Shown here piece by piece: positions 14,901 to 30,699 of a DNA stretch of 64,000 bases; the stretch's first letter is position 1, and every line of letters starts with the position of its first letter. The position numbers and the translations under genes are program-made. The notes beneath the pieces are model-generated. The model did not search any database. It worked only from the letters and a program-made list of their open reading frames with translations, and was not told where the DNA came from. The DNA comes from Dipylidium caninum (Eukaryota > Platyhelminthes > Cestoda > Cyclophyllidea > Dipylidiidae), in NCBI GenBank assembly GCA_017562135.1, contig QEYB01000725.1, positions 526,146 to 590,145 on the forward strand, given 5' to 3'.

Positions 14901-16787
14901 CTCAGTAGGCAGTCAGAATGGATACCTGTGAATTAACAACAAACCGTAAATAAAGTCCTGATTTTGCACCTAGCAGACTGTTCCCATCACCGACATTGTG
15001 TACAAAATGTACCTAATGCAAAGGGGTGACCCAAGTTATGGAGCCAAAAGCCACTACCTTTACACAACGCATTCCGTACAGGTGAGCAATCAAACTCCAT
15101 GACTTTATTGACACTGAGATCAAATAGCTTGAAACCCAAATGAAATGCTACAACATTAAATAAGCGGATATCCAGGTAGTAGAAAATTACAGATCTTTGG
15201 TGGTACATTCAAGATGGTGAGGTATACATTACCCTTGATTCGCGTCTACTTCTCACTGCCGAGGCTACTACTGTATTTCTTGGGCCAGAAAAAACACCAT
15301 GGCTTTTAACGTAAGTAGACGAGTACTGGATGTGCTGTCCTTCCGTGACGGAATAAAGTGATGTTAATTCACAGCAATTAGTTGAAATAATGAGCCAGAA
15401 ATATATAACAGGAATAGGAAATGGGCAAATGGTGTTACAGTTTTTTTTTATGAACAGCAGATGGCCATGAGAGAAAAGTGGAAATGTTGCTCGAAGTTCG
15501 GTCTTCTGTTCCTAAACTAGGGACGTCATGTACTATTTGGTGCATGCACAATAGTGGTTATGTATTCAGGTATAATGTCATCGACACCCAAAAAAAGGAG
15601 TAAACCTTAATTACAAACGTCAACCGCCAGGTCGGGGGAATTGCTCATTGGTACTAGGCTACACCAATGGTCGTTCAAATACTCAAACAACCAATCAAAA
15701 TAAGTCAATGGTAAATATAGAGATGACACGTGAAAGTGATTGATATGGCAGCTACTTAGGATTAAGAGAAGGGTAATTTACACCGCTACCGTTAACAAAG
15801 GAATATGAAGGTATTGTTAATTAGACATAGACAGTAGCATCGGAGACCCATTAACCAATCAACAACTGTTTATAATCGTTTGGATGGGAACAAGTGAGAA
15901 AATAGATAATTAGAAACAACTACGACGTGGAGGACAGTATCAAAAAAATTGGAAAACAATTATGGTTGACACAATTCCTATCGAGACCAAAGGGAAAATG
16001 TGGAAATGTCGAAGGCGCTAATGACAAAATAAACCCGAATAGTCGACGACACCAAAATTTTTGCAATTTACACGTCCAAATAATTAAATAAACGATCGAT
16101 AAAACAATCCAAAAAGTGCCAAATGCTCTTGAACCTTTTATTCCACATAAAATCCCAACGTTAGAAAGGGTGAATTTCAACAAGGAGACAAAGTTGAAAT
16201 GGTGTGCAAAATAAAGTAGTTCCTAGTCTTTAATTACCGTTTATAGAAAGCAAGTTGAAAATCGTATGAATAATAAGCTTACATTTTGGGAAATGGTTAA
16301 ACGCAATACATTAACAAATAAAGGAAGAGCATACTGGAAAATAAATAACTTCATCAAAACAGTCGAAAAAATGAAAAAAAAGCTGTTTAAACATCGAAAC
16401 GTAAACACAGTCAAGCGATGGAGCCGCCATAAGTAGTAGCGAAAAAAATCCATTAAATAAGTCGAAATTGAATAGGTAGCTGCAAAGAGTCGGCTCAGCC
16501 AGGGGAGTGAAAGCAGTAATAGGCAAGGGATATGCTTCATTCCAAAGCAACATAATACCGATGGTTTTTGAACGATTCAGGTGATAGAATCAATAATTTA
16601 TGAGAGAGCAAAATATTCACAGGAATAAATGGGACTAAGAGAGAATCGAAATAACAGGAATCAGAAACAAGATGCAAATTCGTCCGTAAATATGAAGAAA
16701 GCAAAACTTGCCGAGGTAAATTTCGCCGAAAGATCCGCTCCCGATTTTTCGGCCCAGCCGGTATCGATTTCCCACACGTAACTCCAT
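2979..16787 (-). CDS. CSNK1D: Casein kinase 1 delta/epsilon-type Ser/Thr kinase
   Basis: Seven exons on the minus strand: 16787-16712, 11551-11441, 10702-10510, 7905-7721, 4383-4213, 4139-3777 and 3709-2979. They sum to 1,830 nt (609 aa plus stop) with every phase consistent. The start [20 protein letters not shown] is the canonical CK1 delta/epsilon N-terminus. Visible landmarks are the Gly loop (residues 16-21), VAIK with Lys38, [18 protein letters not shown] (Asp128, Lys130, Asn133), DFG in [10 protein letters not shown], and the CK1 hallmark ARYASIN in place of APE. The kinase domain ends near residue 295. The tail is far longer than in human CK1 delta (415 aa) and is low-complexity: Ala/Gly-rich, then Gln (about 406-415), Pro (about 453-462) and Ala runs. 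CK1 delta/epsilon acts in circadian, Wnt and Hedgehog signalling. Intron 1 has a GC donor. Assignment to delta/epsilon rather than alpha rests on the N-terminus and the [19 protein letters not shown] segment. Confidence 0.93.
4384..7720 (-). other. CK1 intron 4 with a GC-rich core
   Basis: This 3.3 kb intron contains simple repeats: (GT)n near 4822-4840, (TTC)n at 5481-5506 and GGA-rich sequence at 5840-5880. A GC-rich segment at about 5.4-6.05 kb opens long frames on both strands. Those frames are Ala/Arg/Pro- or Leu-rich and look like composition artefacts. Confidence 0.6.
5481..5506 (+). repeat. (TTC)n microsatellite
   Basis: About eight TTC units in the CK1 intron, on the plus strand. 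Confidence 0.9.
11404..11432 (+). repeat. (TA)n tract beside the CK1 exon 2 donor
   Basis: An alternating TA tract, interrupted once by TG, begins about eight bases inside the intron from the exon 2 donor GTGAGT at 11440-11435. Confidence 0.85.
11552..16711 (-). other. CK1 intron 1 (5.2 kb)
   Basis: This is a single AT-rich intron with no splice-consistent coding segment. It contains short TA runs (for example 14571-14583) and AT-rich frames that read as hydrophobic on the minus strand near 16.3-16.9 kb. These lack any family motif. Nothing else was identified. Confidence 0.7.
16706..16711 (-). other. GC-AG splice donor of CK1 intron 1
   Basis: Read on the minus strand, the first exon ends CTCG and the intron opens GCAAGT. 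The acceptor is TTTCAG at 11552-11557. Only this split gives the family sequence YLG followed by [12 protein letters not shown]. The alternative GT three bases further in shifts the frame. Positions +3 to +6 are the strong AAGT usual for functional GC donors. Confidence 0.8.
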
Positions 16788-17773
16788 TGGACACCTTTAG
16801 GGGAAAAAGCTGAGGAATAACGGCGTGACATTGGCGGAAACGTAAAAGTAGAGGGTAACAAACAAAAATAGACAAGAACGCAATGAACATCAAAATAAGA
16901 AGCAAAGAAAAGAGTTGAACAAATATTCGTACTTGTTCGAGCGCCGAACGGTACCAAGGAGGACGGCTGACGACCGCCCAGGCAAAACTTACATTGGCCG
17001 CCGGTAACCGAACACCTACTTAAAGCACAAAAATTTTTGTCTTCTCAACGAAGTTTTAATTGCACGTAACCATTGCTTTGCGGCTTTTAGGCACATAAAT
17101 TCGTTCAAGTTTGTAAATGGTCAAGAGGATATGACTACCAATCTAATACTGTACGTTGTTAGGAAGCGAAAACACATACTTTACGGAAGTGCTCAAGAAT
17201 CGAATCGCTTTCACCACTACCAACAATTTTTCCATTCTGTCGCATTTTATTTCGCACAAGCGAACCTTTGCCTACAATGCTTGAGGTGAAAATGAGATAA
17301 AAGTTGGCGGAATCCAATTAAAAATCTATTCTGTTCCCTCCGAGTAAGGCTAACGTTAAAAGTGAACTTGTTTCCTCATTAATTACGGAAAATTATAATA
17401 TGCGTATGTTATTGATCGCTCAAATTTTTCCGTTCTCTCAAAAAATTGATCGCATCTTGCTCTATTTTACTGATTTATCAGCTTATGCATCTGCCATTAA
17501 TTTGACAATGATAATAAAGTCACAATATGAACTGTTTTGTGCTCTCCATCCTGTTCCATCCTTGATCATCATGGTTGTTTCGTATCTGTTGGCATTTTCA
17601 CCTTTCGGCCTGTAAATATCCCCCAATAGTGGATTTATATTCTAAACGTACCCTACGAGAGGATGAAATATATTTTTTCGGCCGCACATGTAATGAGTAG
17701 TGATAAGTTTACAAGTTTGAAACCATACATTTAAATTCTTCTAATAAAATTTACAAAAAACAATTCCCATAGA
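16788..17773. other. Intergenic region upstream of CK1
   Basis: This is the probable 5' flank of CK1. It is AT-rich and no gene was recognised. A 71-codon plus-strand frame at 17400-17615 has no start context or family motif. No TATA box or initiator could be assigned. Confidence 0.4.
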
Positions 17774-17962
17774 TTAAATACTGGCCAGCACGGAATCGTC
17801 TAAGTTTTGTTCAAGTGTCCTCATACCCAACCGAAATCTAGGGACTGCGGTTTCCTCGCCGACTGCTTTATTTGGTTTAAAGACTCCTTGTTTCTCAGCT
17901 AATGCCGTCAAACACTTTTTTGTTCCAATTTTGTGCAGACATGCTTTTTTGTTTAAAGTCAT
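17774..17962 (-). CDS. Small hypothetical ORF head-to-head with MTMR9
   Basis: A 62-codon frame from ATG at 17962 to the stop at 17774. It is basic near the N-terminus (KKACLHKIGTKKC) and ends LEQNLDDSVLASI. The composition is protein-like rather than low-complexity. Its start is 87 bp from the MTMR9 start on the opposite strand, so a shared promoter is possible. I do not recognise the family. It could be a complete micro-protein, a last exon or chance. No splice acceptor or poly(A) signal for it is convincing. Confidence 0.3.
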   Translation of the reverse strand: MTLNKKACLHKIGTKKCLTALAEKQGVFKPNKAVGEETAVPRFRLGMRTLEQNLDDSVLASI

Positions 17963-18049
17963 TTTTTGTAACGTTTTTGAACTGACGCCCTAATGCTCGA
18001 ATTGCAAAGTTGGACTAATTTTTTCTTGATTTCAGTATATTTATGAAAA

Positions 18050-21000
18050 ATGCCAGTTGCAGAATATTTCAGCGACGTTATCGTCTGTGGCCCCGACGGA
18101 TTTCGTCTCCAGGGCAAGTGCGCTGTTTCAGGCGGTAGCATCATAATCGGTGAACATGAGAATCGTTTACAGGTAATGTTTTTTTCGCAGATTATATTCG
18201 TTTCCGTTATTTGTCCTCATATTCTCAAAAACACAGATTCGTTGCGGAGAAGTCGATCGCCTAATACTAATTCCTCCCTTGCAACCTACCCTTTCTACCA
18301 AAACTGGTGCACATGTTGGGATACAACGTCGTTTTGGCACCTCTCTCATGCCACCACCCAATTGGTACACGTTGGGTATCGCGACTAAGGATTTCCTCTA
18401 CTTCGAATTCAGCCTGCCCGATCGGGATAAACAGGATTTACTTCATAAGAGTCTTTCTGAGTACAGTAAGCCGTCACTCATTAGTCAATATCTGCTATCG
18501 GTCATCGATTGCGTAGTTATTCTTTGATTTCTATCTCTTAGTTAAGATGCCAGTGATGGAAATGGAACCCTTTTCCCCCTCTACTAAGATTTCTGATGGT
18601 TGGGAGGCCTTCTCACTTGAAAATGATTTTGAGGAAGAAATTGTTTCAGGCGTTCTACGTCTTAGTTTAGTAAATGAAAACTTTCGGGTAGGTGATTTAT
18701 TTGTTGTTTGGATGAGTTATCCATGTCATGGTCTTTTATGCCATTTCAATATAAAACCACATAGGAAGGTATTTCTGAACATATCGATAATTTTTGTTGT
18801 TCGGATACGCTTTTTTCTACCGCTAAATCTAAGCCATTTTTTATCTACGATGATAGCTTTCAGAGTGGTAAGATCTAACTGTTTGCAGTATCTTAGAGAA
18901 GTCCGTTATTTTCACAAATGATGCTCTTAAATTAGTTTTTATGGGGAACTTTATAGAATTGCAAGTTATACATCAAACAACTTTTGCCAGCTTCTTAATT
19001 TCGAAAAAGCGTACGGCTTTTTTGGGAAGTAGTTATTTGTAAAATTTCCTCACAACGCATACCTATTTCTGATGGCGAGCGTATAATACCTCTATCTTCA
19101 TTTCTTTGAATAATAACATATTTGATGCTTTTGTCTTTATTAGCCAATATGCCTTTTCGCGAAATTCGAGTTTTCTAAATTTCAGGAATGATCCTAGGGT
19201 TTGTGCGAGATACCTCCTAGTTGAAACTAACTGGACACAATTGCGGGTTACTAACCAGAGTAAAACACTAATATCGGTATCTAGTTCGATTCCTTATAAA
19301 TTAAGCCCCAATTTTCTTTGGCAACTTTTCCAACCAACGTCTAGTCTCGAGTTACATCAATTTTTAGGTCTGCTCTACTTACCCTGAGTTGGTTGTTGTG
19401 CCGGCTTCTGTAGATGACAAAGTTATCGCCGAAGCGGCTCTCGGCAGACGTGGTTGTCGATTCCCCGTGATTAAATACTTTCATTCTGCTAAATCAGTGA
19501 GTAGAACAGGATTCATTCGTCCCGAGTATCACTACTGTTAATGTCCTTTCTCTTTCATGTAGACCATCTTAGCGACTGCTGCGGAATATTCTGGCAAAGT
19601 CTCCGGTAACAGTGTTTGTAAGAGAACCACTCAAATACCTGTTTTGTACGATGCTTATGCATTTCCCTCTTTCACGCACTCAGATCCCTCACAGCGGTAT
19701 AGGGCCAATGAAAAGCTCCTGGAAGCCATGCTACCGCCCGGAGGCAGGGGTCTCATTCTTGATCTGCGCAGTGACAGTAAGGGTAACGATAGCTCCTCCG
19801 TCTCCTCAAAATCCAAGAAAATTGGTAAGTAGAACGGCTTTTCTCCCATGTTTCGGATTCGCAGAAGTGGAGGTTAGGGAATAGGTTGAAGGTAAATCGC
19901 TAACTGGGTTTTAATCTGTGAAAGGCGGTGTTTCTTTCATAGAAAAAAAACGGAATCGCAATCTTTCCTCGATAATAGAAGCCAATGTACCCAAAAATGC
20001 TCGAAAACCCTGGTCTTCGGTTCTATTTTTTAGAGGTTAGTGGTATCTTGTCCCTTTCCCTTTCCCACTTTTCTTCCTATCTTTTCCTCCTTCCGATCCA
20101 GTAAGTTTCCGCCTTTCCTTCCATTTCTGATTATCCACCTCTCCTTTTATTGACGGTTGTTCTTCACACACGCAATATCCTGCCCATCTGTCCGGCATGT
20201 TTTTCGAGTTTCCAAACCTGAGAACCCAGTAAGATTGTGGTTGTAATAGGGCCAACCAAACTTTTGCCAAAAGTTTGCTATTTATCGGGGACGAAAGAAA
20301 GAATACATAGTTTTAGATCAAACCCCCCTTATTAGGGTGGCATTTAAACTCCTGCTCCTGACGTCAAAAATTTCCTTGCGACAATCCTCGCCTTGTAATT
20401 GAATGCTTTCATGCGATCATATGATTTCGCTTCTTAAAATGCACCTATGAAAGACCCTTAAGTCGGAATCTTTATCACGCTTCAGGTTCATCGACGGATC
20501 AGTTTGATCAACGTTGGAAAAGAATAGATAAACCTTTGCCCGAGATTGGCGAAATCTCCTCAATTTTTTCTCAATTTATTCGAGGTACGGCGTGTTGGAC
20601 GCTTTTTCCTTCGTTAACCACTTAAATTTGGTAATAGTCTCATCCTCCACACCCTAGACACTACACGTTCTACGGAAATAGCACCTCAGCAAGCCTCAAG
20701 TACATCGTCTTCAAGTACCGCCGGCTACAACTTGTCAAGTTTTCTACCATCGAGCAATTCGGATTTCTCATCAGCATCACGATCATCCGCCAACACTCCC
20801 TTGTGCGACGACGTTGATGACGGGAATGGGGCTTTTGCTGGTGTCAAGGTTAGCTCACTTGTGTGTAATCTTCGTGAAACAAAACCGATTAATTACTGGA
20901 CTTCAAATGTGCTCTATGAAGGTTTATCACCCATGTATTTTGGATCGTAATCTTAAATAACTTAGCTAAAATCCGAACAAAATGTTTGAACTTTGTCGGT

Positions 21001-22852
21001 CTCCGGTTTTTTCACTTTTTCACTTGGCCCACACTATCATTAGTTGATGACTAGTTAACCCCGGACAATAGTGGTTTCTCTGAAATCGACGATATGTTAG
21101 CGGTGAAACAAATATACCTGGGATGAATAACAATCTTATTTTTCAGGTGAGTCTTAAAAAGACAAGTGGGTGGCTTGGTCTGGTGCGCGACAGCCTGGCT
21201 GCAGCTGTAGCCGGTGCCTGTGCTCTCGACGGGCGCGACTTGGCTGCGCGTAGTCAACTGGAGCGCGACCGAGCGCTGCTTCTGCGGTCCGTGTCCGGAA
21301 GCCCTGACGCAAAAATGCAAGCTCACTTGGCTGCCATGACACCCAGCGGTGCGTCCTTGCTCGTCGTCGGCGGGGAAGGACGCGATAGGTGTCTGCTCGT
21401 GTCCGCCCTGATTCAAGTCATCCTCTCACCTGCTGTGCGAACCATCCGAGGGTAGGATTTTTCCCCGTGCCGATTTTGCCACTTTTAATGAGACGCAATG
21501 CACACACACAAGCTTTTCTAATCCCTACTTAGAATGACTGCTGATCTGCCCTCACCTGTATATCCTCCATCCGACTTTCTTCCCATGTGTTTCATATGAG
21601 ATCCAACAATCGCGCGTGCTTCTAGTAAAATACGATTTTACAGGTTCCAGGCGCTCGTACAACGTGACTGGATTTCAGCAGGCCATGCTTTTTCAAGACG
21701 CTGCTCCAACCTTCTTCAGCAGGGTGAATCGGGACCTGTTGTGGCCGCGCCTATTTTCCTCCTCTTCCTTGACTGCATCTGGCAGGTGTGTTGAGATTTA
21801 CACTGCTAGCTTGGTTTAAGTTGGAGACGCTTGGACGAAACGCTTTATTTACCCTTCCTCCAGATATGGTGCCAATATCCGAGCTCCTTTGAATTCAATG
21901 AGGAGCTTCTGCTTCTGCTGGTTAAACATTCCTATTTCTCTGAATTCGGTAATTTGTAACCTCTTATTTGATTATTCCCTTTTTATTTCAACATCTGTCA
22001 AGTAGAGGCTCCTTGAACTTTTCCTTGGACATAATGTGAAGTTAGTGAACAACTAACGGAATTTGATGCATTTCATTTATCCTACTAAATCTCACCATAT
22101 TTCTAATTTGATTTTTTTTTCGTTTTCGTTTCCATAAGTAAGTTATGAATCTCGCTGTTAAAATTGAGTTTTATTTGGTTTCTGGCTTCTCCCCATTTCG
22201 GGCTCCTATCTCTACTTGTAGGAACTTTCCTGGGCGATTGCGATGAGATGAAAAAAACTTTTAAAATACCGCAAAACACCATCTCCCTGTGGTATGTTAC
22301 GAAATAAAGCCTACAAATTCCGCTTGTTGATCGGTAAAATGGTTGCCTTTTTACTTCCTAGGACTTACATCAATTCACCACAAGTCTTGCCTAAAATCAA
22401 AAACTGCCTCTACTCACCCCCTAAGGATGATGCGGATCCCGAATGTACCTCTTGTTGGCCGTGTCTTTCGCCACAAGCTCTCGTACGTCTCGTCCGAGTT
22501 ATTTTCTGCACGGTAGTCCCCAAGTGGACATTTTTCTCTGCCTCGAATTTTGTGGCGGCAGTGTTGCTCTCTCTTTTTAGAACGTCTGGAGGGAGGTGTA
22601 TCAGCGAGTTCTTCTGCCCTACCCCTGCCGAATTTGGTCGAACCAACGTGAAACGTTGGCCAGGGTCTATTCGGAGTACAATGAAGCTCTCAGCGAAGCT
22701 CAAGAACTTGAAAGGTAAATGGTCAATTATTTTCATTACCAGCCGGTATTAATACACTGTTGCATTATAAAAACCAGTAACACTCGTCTTTTAGAGTTGT
22801 GCGGGATTTAATGGAGGAAGCCTCAAAGCGCAATCTTCTGCCTGTCAAATAA
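18050..22852 (+). CDS. MTMR9: Myotubularin-related protein 9 (pseudophosphatase)
   Basis: Fourteen exons: 18050-18172, 18237-18465, 18542-18687, 19368-19496, 19563-19824, 20486-20584, 20658-20848, 21147-21451, 21644-21785, 21864-21948, 22222-22291, 22362-22482, 22581-22714 and 22795-22852. All have GT-AG borders and matching phases, giving 697 aa. The order is PH-GRAM (about 1-130), then the myotubularin phosphatase-like domain (VCSTYPELVVVPASVDDKV from 167; FEFNEELLLLL; GTFLGD; SLWTYINSP), then a C-terminal coiled coil. The P-loop position reads VVGGEGRDR (about 466-474) instead of HCSDGWDR, so the catalytic Cys is Gly and the enzyme should be dead, as known for MTMR9. In mammals MTMR9 binds and stimulates MTMR6/7/8, which dephosphorylate PI(3)P and PI(3,5)P2. 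A Ser-rich exon (about 330-393) makes it longer than the human protein (549 aa). Confidence 0.92.
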
Positions 22853-23057
22853 TTTTTGCACATGATTCTCGTAATTGTGTTATTTTTTTCTTTTGTAACG
22901 ATTTATTATATTTATATGTAAAGGAAAGTGATTGTCATTAACACTTAGGTCATTTTTTGGGTCATGAGACGAATCCTCCTAATTTGGGTCTCCGCTTTGC
23001 TCATTGATCGGTCTTAGAAGAGGAAGACGTAATGTCAAACACATGAATGGAACCCCC

Positions 23058-23234
23058 TTACTTTTCACAATCAACGATTTTCTTGGTTATGGCTTCGTTG
23101 ATACGTTGTTGGAAAGCTCCAAGAGACTTCAAAACGTCCGAAGAGACGGTGATATTATTGTCGTCAAAGGGGACGATAATGTGGATAGATTCAGGGGAGC
23201 CCGTTGTATCATACAGAACACCCTTGCATTCCAT
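23058..23234 (-). CDS. Small ORF, possibly a GON7-like KEOPS subunit
   Basis: This frame encodes 58 aa from ATG at 23234 to TAA at 23058. It lies 11 bases downstream of a good acceptor (TACTTACAG, ending at 23245), so the ATG would sit just inside a new exon or a trans-splice site. It is convergent with MTMR9, with about 205 bp between the stops. From memory, the spacing ME..G..Y....GSPESIHI then an Asn/Asp-rich loop then a helix with QQRINEAITK resembles GON7, a small KEOPS tRNA-modification subunit. Similarity is weak, so this is only a hypothesis. It could also be a last exon of another gene or chance. Confidence 0.35.
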   Translation of the reverse strand: MECKGVLYDTTGSPESIHIIVPFDDNNITVSSDVLKSLGAFQQRINEAITKKIVDCEK

Positions 23235-23259
23235 GGTTGGAAGCCTGTAAGTATGAGGA

Positions 23260-24042
23260 GGGAGGAATATATCATATTTCAGTAGGAAAAAGTAGTGAAG
23301 GCACAAAATCTTGGAAAATATCAAGGTTTGAGTCACTATACATATAGCTATGAGGGATTTAGTGCGCCAAGACGGTGGTAATGGAAGAAGGAGAGATGTG
23401 CAATGCTATTAACAAGTAAGTGGTACTGAGAAAGAATGTTAATTTTTTAGAGGGAGCTTAACAGTTACTAGGAGGGAGGAGATTCAGGTTATTAATATGC
23501 AATGCTCCAAAGACGTGGGAGGACCCTCAAGAAAAACTGCTAGCAATCACCAAAGTGTGGGCGGGTGTTTGCGAAAAACACCTTTTTGAAGGACGCGCTG
23601 GAACCGGTTTTTGGTGAACGGTACGAAATTAGTTTCAAAAGGCCATTGTAAACAAAAATGAATGTTTGCTTCATTAGAAAGGTTGAAAAGTGTGCACTTT
23701 GGCAACCCCAATGATGCTAATGATTTTGTACCATTTTAAAATGCTTTTTTGTGCACGCAAAAAAAGCAATTGAATTGAAATGGTTATTAGTTGTATGGGC
23801 ACAGCCTAATACGTATTACGCCTGTATGCTTTATGGGCAGGATCCTAGTGCAAGTCATCCATCCTTTAACAAGCACGTAGTCGAGTTCTTAAAGTGCCTC
23901 TAAATTGCCCCACAAAACTTTTATTACGAATCTTCTTTAAATTTTAAGTAATAATATTCTGGTAATCGTATTTCCACGCGATTCTTTTTATTGATCAATT
24001 CAAGGTCGATTATGTCTTTTGAGCCCGCACACATTTATCACG
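23260..24042. other. Intergenic region, no gene seen
   Basis: AT-rich sequence between the small minus-strand ORF and the MPC2 start. It includes the probable MPC2 promoter, but no core element could be assigned. Confidence 0.4.
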
Positions 24043-24465
24043 ATGGCCGCGGTGTATAAGGCGATCGTACGAGTTGGCGATAAGTGTTGTCCAGCCGCAT
24101 TCCAACCATTCTGGAACCACCCCGCAGGCCCTAAGACTGTATTTTTTTGGGCCCCTACATTTAAGTGGGTAAGAAAACCTCGTTTTTGGAATGCTGCATT
24201 CTATCATTTTCTTCTAATATATCCATTTCTGCAGGGCCTTGTGATTGCTGGGCTTGCTGACCTCACTCGCCCAGTTGAGAAAGTTAGTGTATTTCAAAGT
24301 ACTGCTCTGGCGGCCACCGGCTTGATATGGTCCCGTTACTCCATGGTTATAATACCCAAGAACTGGAATCTCTTCAGCGTCAATATATTCGTCGGCTGCA
24401 CTGGTATATACCAACTCTGCCGCATTTTTAGGCACCGCAGAAGTCAAAACAAACCTCTGGCGTAA
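24043..24465 (+). CDS. MPC2: Mitochondrial pyruvate carrier 2
   Basis: Two exons, 24043-24168 and 24235-24465, are split by a 66-nt GTAAGA...CTGCAG intron and encode 118 aa. The family core is plain: PFWNHPAGPKTVFFWAPTFK, then GLVIAGLADLTRPVEK, then ATGLIWSRYSMVIIPKNW and NLFSVNIFVG. MPC2 forms a heterodimer with MPC1 in the mitochondrial inner membrane and imports pyruvate into the matrix. Length matches the usual 115-130 aa, with two to three membrane helices and no cleaved presequence. The ATG was chosen because upstream in-frame codons lack another ATG. A poly(A) signal follows 65 bp after the stop. MPC1 is not in the window. Confidence 0.95.
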   Translation: MAAVYKAIVRVGDKCCPAAFQPFWNHPAGPKTVFFWAPTFKWVRKPRFWNAAFYHFLLIYPFLQGLVIAGLADLTRPVEKVSVFQSTALAATGLIWSRYSMVIIPKNWNLFSVNIFVGCTGIYQLCRIFRHRRSQNKPLA

Positions 24466-24530
24466 CCATTCTTGGTTGTTCTACCTTACATATCGTTAAA
24501 ATCCTATGTAGACCTGCTTTAGTGTTTTGG

Positions 24531-24536
24531 AATAAA
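24531..24536 (+). terminator. Poly(A) signal of MPC2
   Basis: A canonical AATAAA 65 bp after the MPC2 stop. Confidence 0.75.
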
Positions 24537-26044
24537 TTCTCCTTATGCATCCATGGTTTCTTCCGAAAGTTGCCGTTTGTCATCTCCCAAAATTTGCCTA
24601 GTTGTCTTTTCATAAAGATTTGTGTTTGACAACGTCCATCCTCTTATACCATTTAATAACTTTTACCAAACGCGATATTTCTTGTCTTATTGCGTAAAAA
24701 AAAATTTATCATCCTTTCTTTTAATTGGTTGCTTAGTCGACTTTTCGGACTTGGTCAGTGAGTCATCTTTAACAGGTCATTTTTCACTGACCTCTTTTAC
24801 ACGTTGGGTCATGTTCTGACTCGCTTTACGAGATTCGATGAGGCCAGACCATGACCCCGATGGTCTGAATGACAATTTCGATTCATGTAGAATTTTAAGA
24901 GTGAACTCCTAATTAGGTTGACACTTCCATTAGATATATCGGTACATCATGTGGTTTTAATTTCAGTTTGATGTTCTATTCTTTCGACAAGGGCATTGCA
25001 CGACGTCTCAAGTACACACTTCGGCTTAAAGCGCCTGACAATGTAACCACGCCTTTTGAGTGAGAGGTTCGCTTTTTGCTAAGGCTTGAATTGAACTGTA
25101 AAATGTAGGTTTATGAACCGTGATCGCTTGTTGGAAGGGTTAAATAGCCTTAGTGGTGTTTGTTTTGTTTTAACTTTTGCCTGTGGGCGGACTCGAAACC
25201 TCCAAGTGTGGCGGTGTTAATGCACTGAATATAGGGCTTTCTTATCTATTTTGGCAATTAAAAGGCGTGGAAATTAGGTGATTTATGTCCTGCGTGGTTG
25301 TGCTATGTTTCTTGCTATTCCGCATTTATTCGGAGACCTGGTGCATATTATGCCGATAAGAGGACAAAATTGGAGGGGGGAGTATGGGGAATTTGGAGGT
25401 TCAACTTTTTGGTCAGGGAACTGTTTGTGGATGGGCTGTTCCGGCTATCATTTGTCACCCATTTCTTACAGCTTGTGATTCTTCTAGATTCGCCATTTGT
25501 TAAGGATTGTCTAACACTAGCGGACAAAAATGATAATAGATACGATGTTGAGAGCATTAAGTTTTAGTTGATGAGAGGGCGGAAATCTAACAAACTAAGT
25601 AATTATTTAGAAATGGAAATGCAGTGATGGAAACAACTCGCTGTTCTTCAATCATGCCAAAAGAAGATTAGCATGAGTTTCGGACTAAAGTTCATTTTCC
25701 ACTTCCTTTCTCCAAAAGCATGTTAATTACTGTGACAACAGCGTTGGGCGAAATGTGTTCACTGGAAGGTTCCGTGACTTTCTACAATTTTGTTGCACTG
25801 AGCCACAACTTACATTGGAGAACATATGTTAACAGATAATGAAAATTGTAGGTTTACTACTTTTGAACAAAGACGCTTTCGCTGAAGTTTTTCTTATTAC
25901 GACTACGGCTTTGTTGTTTGATGTTTCAATTGGGTTTGGGTTTTTGTTTGATTTATCCAAACAAGGCATATTTATGTTTAGTCTGCACTTTTAAATTCAA
26001 GGTCAACATCACAATGTACAAAAAAATTCAGATATGGAGTAAGA
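24537..26044. other. Intergenic region, no gene seen
   Basis: AT-rich sequence between MPC2 and TMEM184. A frame of about 90 codons at 25298-25567 is Phe/Leu-rich but has no motif, splice context or recognisable homology. The segment probably contains the 5' UTR and promoter of the TMEM184 gene. Confidence 0.4.
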
Positions 26045-30498
<4,454 letters not shown>

Positions 30499-30693
30499 CC
30501 TCCTGTTGTCACCCATGACTGTCATCGCCGCGCCATTCCAGTCCTCTTGACTTATCTTGAAAACACGTGTTCTCCTTAATTAACAAACCATTATTTTCAC
30601 AGGCAACTGAGATGTATGTTAGTGAGATTTGCGCATTCTCCTGAAATTTATGTGTATATTTAATTGTACTGTCCTCTTTGATTTCCATATTGT

Positions 30694-30699
30694 AATAAA
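30694..30699 (+). terminator. Poly(A) signal of the TMEM184 gene
   Basis: AATAAA 195 bp downstream of the stop. Confidence 0.6.

Noticed and set aside
19106..19387. 93-codon plus-strand frame
   Set aside because: It lies in the 680-bp MTMR9 intron 3. Joining exon 3 directly to 19368 gives the expected family sequence and phase.
25298..25567. 89-codon plus-strand frame between MPC2 and TMEM184
   Set aside because: Phe/Leu-rich from AT-rich DNA, with no motif, no exon borders in phase with TMEM184 and no poly(A) signal.
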